Assembly: GCA_934454145.1 (NCBI GenBank)
Contig: CAKSFT010000001.1
Span: forward strand, 447,360-511,359
Origin: an uncultured Clostridia bacterium
Lineage (GTDB): Bacteria; Bacillota; Clostridia; UBA1381
Reading direction: 5' to 3'
Length of the DNA: 64,000 nt
How positions within the stretch are numbered: position 1 is the first letter of the stretch; each line of letters begins with the position of its first letter. The position numbers and the translations under genes are program-made. The notes under the pieces are model-generated. The model ran no database searches. It worked only from the letters and a program-made list of their open reading frames with translations, and was not told where the DNA came from. Below, piece after piece: positions 10,169-19,100 of the stretch.

Positions 10169-10205
10169 AGAAGGAGCTGAAAATTTGTATTTTTCAGCTC
10201 CTTCT
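10169..10205 (-). terminator. intrinsic terminator after the SLH-like surface gene
   Basis: AGAAGGAGCTGAAAA (10169-10183) is exactly complementary to 10191-10205. T-rich sequence flanks both sides, so it may act on both strands. It lies 10 bases past the stop of the minus-strand gene. Confidence 0.7.
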
Positions 10206-10215
10206 GTTTTTCTCT

Positions 10216-12906
10216 TTATCTGTAAATATATATTTCCAAAATACCCTGATATCCCTTCCTTGCCACAATAGTGTCGCCCGTCTTTATTTCGGCAACCGTG
10301 ACAGGTTCAATCTTTTTGTCCTCAATCAGATATACCGCCGGGTCGACAAGCCTGTGAGCAGCGGAATTTGTACCGACAGAAGCGGTATTTATAATGATAA
10401 CGTCATCATTTACCGCCTCAACCTTTCCGTACATAACGACAAATCCCGTTGGTTCTTTTTCTTCCGTTATTGTTGTCCCGTCGTTTTGTTTCATGAAAAA
10501 CTCAGTGTTTTTTATGTCATGTATCAAAACCCTGAAATGATCAATTTTGCCGTTTGCTGTCCTAAAGTGGATTATATCGCCAAACTTAAGCTGTTCCGGC
10601 GCAAGCCCCTCTGCCCAATCCTCCTGCTTTGTTGATTTCATGCCCGGCTTTGCGGTCGTCGCAGCAATCTTTTTGGAATCCATATAATAAGAAATGGTAT
10701 ATACTGTTTCGTCATCATTGTTTACAGATGCCGTCACCTTTTCCACCACTGCCGGCGAGGAATTTTCAAACGTTACTCCGTCATCTGTGACGGTGCCGAC
10801 ATTTGCCGTATAATATTTGTCAATGCCGTACAATTTGATTCCGTAATAATTGTGGTCAATACCATAAAATCCCGGTGCAACAACTTTGTATTGGCTGTCG
10901 TCATCCTTGTCCTCTTCCTTCGGGAGCAAAAACAGCTTCATATTGTCGCCCATTCTGTATTTCATCACCATCATGCCGTGATAATATCTTGACTGGCTGT
11001 ACCCTTCTCCATAATAATCATAAGTGAGCGGATAGTCAATACTTCCGATTGTGCCGTCAATGTTGTCATAAACCAGATAAAGCGCTTTTATCCTTCCGCT
11101 GCCTTTGAGAGTATATGCAATCGGTGTACGCGGGTCAGAGCCGGAAACAGAATTCTTTATTTCTGTCGGGATATACTTTCTTTCCATTTTTTTACCCTTC
11201 GGGTTGCTCTCAGAATAAAGCATCACATACTCCTCCAGATATATTTCCGACATCTTTGCGTCCTGCGTAAATATCTTCAGCGCAATCTCGGGGTTGTCAT
11301 CACCGTCATCATCGTATATTCTTGCCGTCAGGAACACTCCGTACATCAGCCCGGAATCTGTGCTGATGTCAGCAATCTTCCCGTCAAACGTCAACGAATA
11401 TACTGCCGAAAGTCCCAACTTCGGCACAAGCACATCATCTCTGACCGTTCCGTTTGGCCAGCCGCATGCATCCAGGTAGTTTTTTGTCACCTCATAACTC
11501 GTGCCGTCTATCTCAAACGTCGGCTTTCCGTTGTCGTCCTCCCCCACAGCGCTTATCGTGCCGCTCATTGTTTTGTCGCACAGTACAATTTTTGTAAGCG
11601 TCTTGCCGTATGTATTCACACTTTTTGCAATAGACAACACATTACCTTTTTTTATCGCAGTGTAGTCCTTCTTTTCCCCGTTCATAAAAACTCTTACGAT
11701 GTCATCGTCCTCTGTCTTTGCAACAAAAGACTCGTCGCCGCGGAATGTCATTGCGTCCTTAAACTTCACTCTTGCCGTGCTCCCGGCGTCATACAAAGCG
11801 GTAAAATGCTCATATTTCCATACAATCAGGACATCAATATACCCGTCCGCGTCATTTTCCACAACAGATATTTGCGCATCGTCCTCCATGTATTTTTTCA
11901 TGAGGTTCACAGATGCATTCCCGGCATAAACGCCATTATAAACAATTTTTGTGTCCTGTTTGATTTTATACTTCTTCTCTTTTCCGTCAACATATGCGCG
12001 GATTTGTCCCTCTGTTATGCTGTCAATGTCACTCCCCAAAAATTCTGCCGTTTCGTTCTTGCCCGGTCTTTCGTCAGCGCAAAGCAATTCCTTTTCGCCG
12101 TCGTTGTCCATAACAAAGGCATTTACGCTCTTCCCCAAAAGCGCATCATAATCTTTTTGACCCATGATTTTACACTTCATGCGGTCAATTTCCACAAATC
12201 CCTCGCCAAGGAATCCCGACTCATATATGCTTGTTTCGTCCACACGGTTCATTACACCTTTTACAATCACAGTGTCAAACTTTCTCTCCAGTATTGTCGG
12301 CACCGTTGCTGTGTCATACACAGTGTCAGCACCCGAAAGCTTTATTTCCAAAGAATCCGCTGTCAAAATATTATACAAAAGCTGTGACAATTCCCCCTTT
12401 GTTATATTCTTGTCGCGTTCATACAAAAGCCCAAACAGCAAACCGTTTTCCGACGCCGTTTTCTCATATCCGACGGGATATCCGCCGTCATATTCGGCAT
12501 TTTGCGTATAACCCGTGAGTTTAACGGCAGTATACAGCGCCTCTTGGAAACTTATGCTGTTCTTCTTGCCCGAAAAGTTCACAATGCCTGCTTCAAAAAG
12601 TTCCTCCAAAAGCTGTTCGTCATCAGCGCCGTCAAAATTTCTCCCCGATATCACTGCCGCCGCTTTTACAAAATCGTGAAAATCTGCCTTTTCTGTTCTG
12701 TCGAAAAGCTCCTCATCAAGAATCCCCAAAGCTCTCAGCAAATCCTGCAAAATATCACTCCCGACCTCTCTGTCATCAGAGTTCTTGCCGTATATCCTGT
12801 CCAGTGTTCCGTCGTCCTCCCACAGCTTGTCCGGTACGGCAAGGCATATCTGCGGAATCATCATGCACAAAAGAAACACCGCCAGTATTTTCGCTTTTAT
12901 TTTCAT
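10216..12906 (-). CDS. exported surface protein with N-terminal degenerate SLH repeats
   Basis: The 896-residue product starts with a signal peptide (Lys-rich start, hydrophobic core, cleavage likely after about residue 23). Three degenerate SLH-like repeats follow, at about residues 46-90, 98-137 and 150-185. They keep the spacing of an L..LGI/AGI core and a trailing helix but lack the canonical TRAE motif (for example LLEELFEAGIV). The remaining ~700 residues are beta-rich, acidic and built of repeated short domains rich in KGD/NGD turns; I do not recognise an enzyme. It is probably a structural or binding protein held on the wall by its SLH-like part. GGAG precedes the ATG. It is the last gene of the minus-strand surface cluster, separated from the previous gene by the hairpin-rich repeat element, and ends at a strong terminator. 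Confidence 0.7.
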   Translation of the reverse strand: MKIKAKILAVFLLCMMIPQICLAVPDKLWEDDGTLDRIYGKNSDDREVGSDILQDLLRALGILDEELFDRTEKADFHDFVKAAAVISGRNFDGADDEQLLEELFEAGIVNFSGKKNSISFQEALYTAVKLTGYTQNAEYDGGYPVGYEKTASENGLLFGLLYERDKNITKGELSQLLYNILTADSLEIKLSGADTVYDTATVPTILERKFDTVIVKGVMNRVDETSIYESGFLGEGFVEIDRMKCKIMGQKDYDALLGKSVNAFVMDNDGEKELLCADERPGKNETAEFLGSDIDSITEGQIRAYVDGKEKKYKIKQDTKIVYNGVYAGNASVNLMKKYMEDDAQISVVENDADGYIDVLIVWKYEHFTALYDAGSTARVKFKDAMTFRGDESFVAKTEDDDIVRVFMNGEKKDYTAIKKGNVLSIAKSVNTYGKTLTKIVLCDKTMSGTISAVGEDDNGKPTFEIDGTSYEVTKNYLDACGWPNGTVRDDVLVPKLGLSAVYSLTFDGKIADISTDSGLMYGVFLTARIYDDDGDDNPEIALKIFTQDAKMSEIYLEEYVMLYSESNPKGKKMERKYIPTEIKNSVSGSDPRTPIAYTLKGSGRIKALYLVYDNIDGTIGSIDYPLTYDYYGEGYSQSRYYHGMMVMKYRMGDNMKLFLLPKEEDKDDDSQYKVVAPGFYGIDHNYYGIKLYGIDKYYTANVGTVTDDGVTFENSSPAVVEKVTASVNNDDETVYTISYYMDSKKIAATTAKPGMKSTKQEDWAEGLAPEQLKFGDIIHFRTANGKIDHFRVLIHDIKNTEFFMKQNDGTTITEEKEPTGFVVMYGKVEAVNDDVIIINTASVGTNSAAHRLVDPAVYLIEDKKIEPVTVAEIKTGDTIVARKGYQGILEIYIYR

Positions 12907-12935
12907 ATTTTATTTCTCCTTTGCATTTTAATTGT

Positions 12936-13153
12936 ATAGGTAATTGTAAAACTAATGTTTTCCAATTAATATTCTTGGGTAGAAATAAAAAGTTCCATTT
13001 GATTTTAATTTTACAGCAAGTTGAAACTTTTTATTTCAGCCAAAAATGACGCACATGCCGTCATGTTTGATTACCAATCAGGGGTTGGCACCCCCGATAC
13101 CCCCGCAAAGATGCGGTGGCTAATTGTAAAATTTACATTTTACAATCACCTAT
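12936..13153. repeat. ~210-bp hairpin-rich interspersed repeat, copy A (MITE-like)
   Basis: The sequence from 12941 to 13148 recurs at 56137-56345, with about nine in ten positions identical by eye. The ends are inverted: ATAGGTAATTGTAAAA at the left and its near-complement ending in CACCTAT at the right. Each end is itself palindromic: TAATTGTAAAAC faces GTTTTCCAATTA, and TAATTGTAAAAT faces ATTTTACAATCA. Inside are further hairpins: GAAATAAAAAGTT/AACTTTTTATTTC, TGACG/CGTCA, GATT/AATC and CCGCA/TGCGG. A conserved C-rich stretch reads CACCCCCGATACCCCCGC. The right edge overlaps the TAG stop of the adjacent minus-strand gene. No coding potential was seen. It is either a non-autonomous mobile element or a structured RNA. 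Confidence 0.8.
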
Positions 13154-16110
13154 TTCAAAATTCTCGCAATGATTACCGCCGATTCCGCTCTCGTAAGCCC
13201 CGAATCCGCACGGAATGTGTTGTCCGGGTATCCGTTCATTATGCCCGAAGCATAAATCTTTCTGACAGATTTGATCTTATCCTCTCCGATACTCTCGCGG
13301 TCTGCACAGTCCAACGCTCTGTCGGTCTGCGGCAAATCCAGAATCCTGTCTGCCAGGACAGCCGCATCGCCGCGGCTTATATCGCCGTCACCGTCAAAAT
13401 TTTCATACCCTTTCAAAAATCCCAAGTCCACCGCTTTCTGCAAAAAGCCTGCATACCATGCGCCGCCAAATTTGCCGCCGAAAGCATCCCTGTATTCTTC
13501 CTCGGCAATCCCGGCACTCCTCATTGCCATAACCATAAATTGTGCAAATGTTGTCTTTTCGTCAGGCTTAAAAGTTCCGTCGGGGAACCCGTTCACAAAT
13601 CCGGTTTCTCCCAGCTTTTCTATGCTGTCCTTTGCCCAGTGTGCAGAAATGTCGCTGAAACTCTTTTTCGGTTCGCTGTTTTTCGTATCATCTTTCTTGG
13701 GGTCCTCCGCCGGTTTCACGCTTCCGCTGTTTGCGCCGGAGATTGCATAACCGCCGCCCTTGCCGCCTCCGCCGGAGCCGCCGCCCGACTTTTTGCCGAC
13801 TTTTACATAATCGCTGTACACCACATTTCCTTCATACGGCGCATTGACGCTTTTGGGCGTCACACCCACGCGCACTTCCTTGCCGTAATCCGCAGAATTC
13901 AGATACAATGCTGCCTCTTTGCCCATGACCTTCCCGTTTTTATCCTCCCAGACATACTTGGTTTGCTCCTCTTCGTCACCGTTTGCGTCAAAATATGTAT
14001 ACTTTGCCGATAAAGTGTTACCAACCAGCGCCGTTCCGCTTATCGTTACATTTTTTGCTTCCGGTTTCTGCGGGCCCGCGACAGGCGCCGAAAATACCGA
14101 TTCACCCCTATAAGGCGGTTTTTTCGCCGCCGGCGTGATGCATGCCTTGATGTATTTATCTGCCATTTCTTCGCTTATTTCCATACTTGCGCCCATATGC
14201 AGCGCTGAATACTCGCCGTCGGGGTTGTCGGCAATGTACCATGATATGTCACTGCCCGATTCCTTGTCGCCGTTTTGGTCGAAGAACTTATACTCTGCTG
14301 TGACAGTTTTGCCGATAATCATATCCCCTTTTATCACAACGTCTTTTGCAATCGGTTTAAAAGCCCCGTCAAAAGATGCGCTTACATATTCGTCCCCCAT
14401 GCTGTTCTTTTCGGAAACCGCAATCGGCGTCACGCAAAACTTCAGATACATATTCTCGTCCTCCGCTTTGAGAATATATTCCTTTGCATCTGCGCCGTCA
14501 ATTTCTGTGTACGTACCGTTTTTATCAGAGGATTTCAGCCATCTGAATTTGCTTTCGCCCTCTTTGTCGCCGTTTTGGTCTGCAAAAGTATATTTGCCGA
14601 CAAGCTTTGCACCCGTGTATGCCTCGCCCGTGATTTCAACATTTTCTGCCGTCGGTGCATAAGCACGCGTTATCGTAAAGTTCAGCATCATTTCGTCACA
14701 CATGCCGTCTTTTGCGGCTGACACAGACAATGAATATTTGCCCGGTTCGTCAAAAGCATGGCCATTTTCAAGCATTTCTTCGCCCGCTTTTACGGTCACA
14801 GTGATTCCGTCCTTCTCTTCCCATTTCAAAACACTGCTTTCGCCGTATTCGCCGTCATTTTTCAGGCTCATGGAAGGTATAAGGCTTGTGCGGAACACTA
14901 TGTCGGGAAGGCTTAGTCCCCTGAAGTCTTTGAGATTTGACAGACACAACGTATAATTTTCCCCTTGCCGCGGCGCCTCCGCAATCGCAAAGGACACTTT
15001 TTTTTCGTCGATTTTGACGTCCGCATCGACATGCTTTTCCCCGTTCCTGACCTCCGCCTTCCCGGAATATATCGGATAATTGGCTGTGATGGAGATATCC
15101 GAAAATTCATCAGCCCCGACAACTGTGCCCTGCTCTACTGCCGAACTCTCAATTTCAAAACCCGGCATCTCATCAGCCAGACCGCTTGTTTCAAGATATG
15201 GAAGCACAATGTTTTTATAGTCCTCCCCCGGGTCTATACCCATGATTTTTCCACATGCGGCCAGAGAGTTTATAAGATTTATCATTTCTTCCCTGCCCGG
15301 CTCTGCGCCGCCCCCGATGTCCGCCAGCATCTTTGATATCTCTGCGGCTTTTTTATAAGTTTCGGCGTTGTATCTCACAATATTCACTGCTCCCAGAGAT
15401 GCCCAGCGTGCAGGTGTTTTTGAGGCAATCCCCGTCATAAACTTAAAGTATGTGAGCACCGAAACTTCCGGTTTCCCTTCACATCTCACTTCATATGTTT
15501 TTGCAAGTTCTGTGCCGATTGCAGCGTTCTTTGCCTCAACCACAACATTGCCGTCACCGTCAAAGCCGACATGTATATTGATGTGATTGTTCTCTGTGGT
15601 GACCTTCTCTGTCCCATAGGAAATATTGTCGCCCACTTTTGCAAAGGTATAAATCCCGTCATCTTTATATTGTATTCCTGCGCTGATATATTCCGCCGCA
15701 CTGTTTTCTTTGAGGCTCAGCACAACGGCCGCCTTTGTTTTTTCGTCCATCACCTCGCACGAATAATCCACGTCCATGACATAGTCATATGCCTCCCCCG
15801 GTTTTATCGGGGTTTGAAACTGCCTTTTAAGTGCATCGCACGAAAAATTGCTGTTCATCGTAATCCCAACTTCACCGGCAAACATGCTTGTACGCGGCAC
15901 ATATCCGTCAAACCAACCGCTTGCCGCCTCCCATTCTTTTGCGAATCCTCCTCCGCCTTTTGCCGGATTCAGCTGCAATGGTTTCCCGGTTTCATATTCC
16001 ATATAGTCATATGCAAAAACAACCTCCGCGTCGTCGGCCGCCGCCGGCAAAACCCCAAGCTGCAAAGCGGCAAGCGTGCATGCTGTCAGTGCCGAAACAA
16101 ATTTTTTCAT
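13150..16110 (-). CDS. SLH-anchored surface protein with jelly-roll-like module and Ig-like repeats
   Basis: The 986-residue product has a signal peptide, then a ~210-residue module (about 25-235) shared with the neighbouring beta-helix protein. The shared block is MEYxxGxxLQ, then GGxGFAxxWEAA and FDGYVP. About residues 500-760 hold three tandem ~87-residue Ig-like repeats, each with a YxxxDxNGDxE core and a conserved Trp. A glycine-rich linker (GGGSGGGGKGGG) precedes three C-terminal SLH domains; the first reads FSDISAHWAKDSIEKL with NGFPDGTFKPD, and the third has TRAESAVIIARIL. SLH domains bind pyruvylated wall polymer, so this should be displayed on the cell surface. ATG at 16110 follows AAAGGGAGG; an upstream in-frame start lacks a site. 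The role in polysaccharide binding is inference. Confidence 0.8.
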   Translation of the reverse strand: MKKFVSALTACTLAALQLGVLPAAADDAEVVFAYDYMEYETGKPLQLNPAKGGGGFAKEWEAASGWFDGYVPRTSMFAGEVGITMNSNFSCDALKRQFQTPIKPGEAYDYVMDVDYSCEVMDEKTKAAVVLSLKENSAAEYISAGIQYKDDGIYTFAKVGDNISYGTEKVTTENNHINIHVGFDGDGNVVVEAKNAAIGTELAKTYEVRCEGKPEVSVLTYFKFMTGIASKTPARWASLGAVNIVRYNAETYKKAAEISKMLADIGGGAEPGREEMINLINSLAACGKIMGIDPGEDYKNIVLPYLETSGLADEMPGFEIESSAVEQGTVVGADEFSDISITANYPIYSGKAEVRNGEKHVDADVKIDEKKVSFAIAEAPRQGENYTLCLSNLKDFRGLSLPDIVFRTSLIPSMSLKNDGEYGESSVLKWEEKDGITVTVKAGEEMLENGHAFDEPGKYSLSVSAAKDGMCDEMMLNFTITRAYAPTAENVEITGEAYTGAKLVGKYTFADQNGDKEGESKFRWLKSSDKNGTYTEIDGADAKEYILKAEDENMYLKFCVTPIAVSEKNSMGDEYVSASFDGAFKPIAKDVVIKGDMIIGKTVTAEYKFFDQNGDKESGSDISWYIADNPDGEYSALHMGASMEISEEMADKYIKACITPAAKKPPYRGESVFSAPVAGPQKPEAKNVTISGTALVGNTLSAKYTYFDANGDEEEQTKYVWEDKNGKVMGKEAALYLNSADYGKEVRVGVTPKSVNAPYEGNVVYSDYVKVGKKSGGGSGGGGKGGGYAISGANSGSVKPAEDPKKDDTKNSEPKKSFSDISAHWAKDSIEKLGETGFVNGFPDGTFKPDEKTTFAQFMVMAMRSAGIAEEEYRDAFGGKFGGAWYAGFLQKAVDLGFLKGYENFDGDGDISRGDAAVLADRILDLPQTDRALDCADRESIGEDKIKSVRKIYASGIMNGYPDNTFRADSGLTRAESAVIIARILK

Positions 16111-16161
16111 CTTTTCCTCCCTTTCCGCCGTGCTCATTTCAAACGGCATACCTCAAAAAAG

Positions 16162-19100
16162 TCAGCGTATTTCTATACCTATATCCGAAAATTCCGGTGC
16201 CGTAAAACCGCTCAGTTTTTCATACACCGCCGAATCATCTCTCAATGTATAATCCTTCCCCGAAAAGTCTGCAAACCCGGGGTCAGATGTATATTTTGCA
16301 GAAGCTTCAATAGTATTTATCGCGTACATGTCAACTCCGCCTATGTCGGTCAGCTTGATGTCCTCTGAGTTTAGCGCCACATTGTTTTTTATCAAGTTAT
16401 ACTTTGCCTTGAGCGGTTCGTCCGACAGGATATCCGCCAAATTTGGGTATTTGGCATATGCCGCGCTTTTGTGCAAATCTCCCGAAAGCCCTGCCTTGTC
16501 CAAAAAGTCCGAATCAACCGTATATCCATATGCCACACCCATACAGCTCATTCTCGCCATGCCCTTTGTCAGGTTTATCCCTATGTTATTTGTGAAAGTG
16601 TTGTTTCTTCCCCCGTTTACAAACACACCGTATCCGTCAATGTCCGCAAACACATTTTTGTTTATTATCGTCCCGTCAAACATATTGTCAAGATACACCC
16701 CGTATATACCATGGTATGTACCCGATATTGTACTTTTCAAGTCATGTATATAGTTGTTTTCAATCACATTTCCGCGGTTAATCTTTGACTGAAATGCATA
16801 TATTGCCCCCGAGTCGTCCACATACTTCAATACATCAAAGATATCGTTGTACATAACGGTGTTGTCGTTGCCCATGATGCGCACCGCCATGTGCGGCGCG
16901 TCATAAACCATATTGTGCAGCGCACTGTTGCCGATTCCGGCAATCGTGATTCCCGGCGCATATGCAAGGCTGTTTCCCGAGAATGCGCGGACAACCGAAT
17001 TTTTAACAACGTTTTCTCCTCGCTGCAGTGTCGCCGTGACTCCGCCCGAAATGCTTATGCCCCCTTCTCCGGTATAGTATACCAGACATTTTTCCACACG
17101 GCAATTCTCGCAGTCTCCGTCTATTTTGACCCCCAGTTTTCCCGTGTCGTGTATATTGCTGTTATAAATACCGATATCCTTCCCCGCGATGATTTCAACG
17201 CCGTTTCCTCCGCCGGAAGATATGTCAAGTCCGTCAAAATAAATATGCTGTGCGCTGTTGAGTGTTATCACATTCCCCGTGTCTGTCCCAAAAATAACTT
17301 TTCCCTGCCTTCTCGGCGGATAAAAATACAATTTCCCCTCTGCCTTGTCCAGATACCATTCGCCCGGCGAATCCAGTTCGCAAAGAGCATTGTAGACAAA
17401 GAAATTTGCGCCTTCCCTGACAGCATACGGCGTGGGGGTTTGGCTTGTTATCGTCCCTTTTGCCGCGTCCGTCTCCGCCACTCTGACGCGCAAATCACTC
17501 CAGTCATTGCTCCAGAATCCATGCAGATAAAGGTCTTTCTCTTTTTCCCAGCCGCTTATATGTGCGTCGTCCGCGGTGATTGTAAAGCCCGTCTTTGCCG
17601 TTCCCGACAGCCCTGTGTCTGTCACAGATTTAACCTTTATATAGCCATCATTGGGATACTTTGCTATGCTTGTTTTTTCGCCTTCAAAACTCAATGTATA
17701 ATATGGCGTGCTGTTATAATCATAATCTTCAAAATATGCCGTGGAGTGACCGGTTATCGGCAAATCACGTGAATAATCTATCCCGCGCTCAGCAAGGTCA
17801 AGGCAAACCACCTTATCCCTCACCGCCGGATTCAGCCTTGCAAGAATGTTTTCATCGGTCACAGCTGAAAAATCTTCTGCACGAAATTCATATCCGCCCG
17901 CAATCTCGGCTTTTTCGCCGTCACAGGCTCTGTAAACAATGGGAGCACCGGCTTTTCCGCTGTCTTTTGCCGTAAACATAAGCTGTTCTTTATACACTCC
18001 CCCTTTTATATTTACACAAATTCCGTCCTGCGGGAGCTTGTTGTTCATCACCAGCCCCCGTATATAAGATTTTGCACCTGAAACAGAAGAAAACGGTCTT
18101 TCTTCACTCCCGTCACCGTTTTGCACATTTTTGTCCACATATATATTTACGGAAGGGAGGGACGCCACTTGGGCGTCCTCTCCTGTTCCGACAAATTTTT
18201 TCGGAAGTGTCAGCATCGGGCACTGACCCTTGACACCGTCCCACACAAATGCCTTTATTGTTGTGTTGTTTTTTATAGAGTTCGGCAGCTTGTTTGTTGC
18301 GCCGTCAAATCCCCATGTCACATATTTCGGTTCGTTTGCCGGCAGTGTTTCCTGTTTTGAAACAACCTTTACCAGCTTCCCTTTTTCATAAACCGCCATT
18401 ATCAGCGCAACAGTCTTGTCTTCGGCAAAACCATTGTCAAGCATAGTGCTTACCAGCACGCTCTCTGCGCCGACAGCCGCCTCCAGTCCGCCGGCTGTGC
18501 TGTATTCTGTGCCGCTTGCTGTGATTTTGTCCATACGTTCCAGCTTTTGCTCATATTCCAGCAAAAATTCCGTCTTTGCGAGTCCTTGCGGCAAGCTTTC
18601 AATCTTTCCGCGGATGAGTTCTGTGTTATTCCTGTCAAAATTGTCCACCAAAGAAGATACCGCTGCAATATCCTGCGGATTCCAGCTTTCAAGCATCAAT
18701 TCGTCCACACCGACGCCGTGGCCGTTGTTGGATATCTGCATAAATTCAAGCGCCGCTGTCCCGATTTCACCTCTCGTCACAACATCCCAGCCTGCCTTTT
18801 CGTCGGTACCTTCGCGCCACATCTTCACCTTCATCGTGTCGTCGCCGTCCGCGTCGATGCTTATGCGGACAACAAAATCCCATATGACGGTTTCATTACT
18901 GTTATTGTTATATATCTCGCCCCAGCTTCTCTTTGTTCCTCCGATAGCTCTCTCATCGACAGAGCCCTGTACGAAATACCCGTTCTCGGTTTCGTCATAA
19001 TACACACCGGCATAGAGATTCTCTCCCAATCCGATTCTTGTGTCCAGTCTTCTTATTTCCTCGCCATTCCCCGAGTCGTTGTATCTGAAGGACATATAGT

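Noticed and set aside
13021..14013. 330-codon open frame on the plus strand opposite the SLH protein gene
   Set aside because: It is antisense to a gene with signal peptide, repeats and SLH domains; its translation is Arg/Cys/His-rich without domains, and it begins inside the repeat element.
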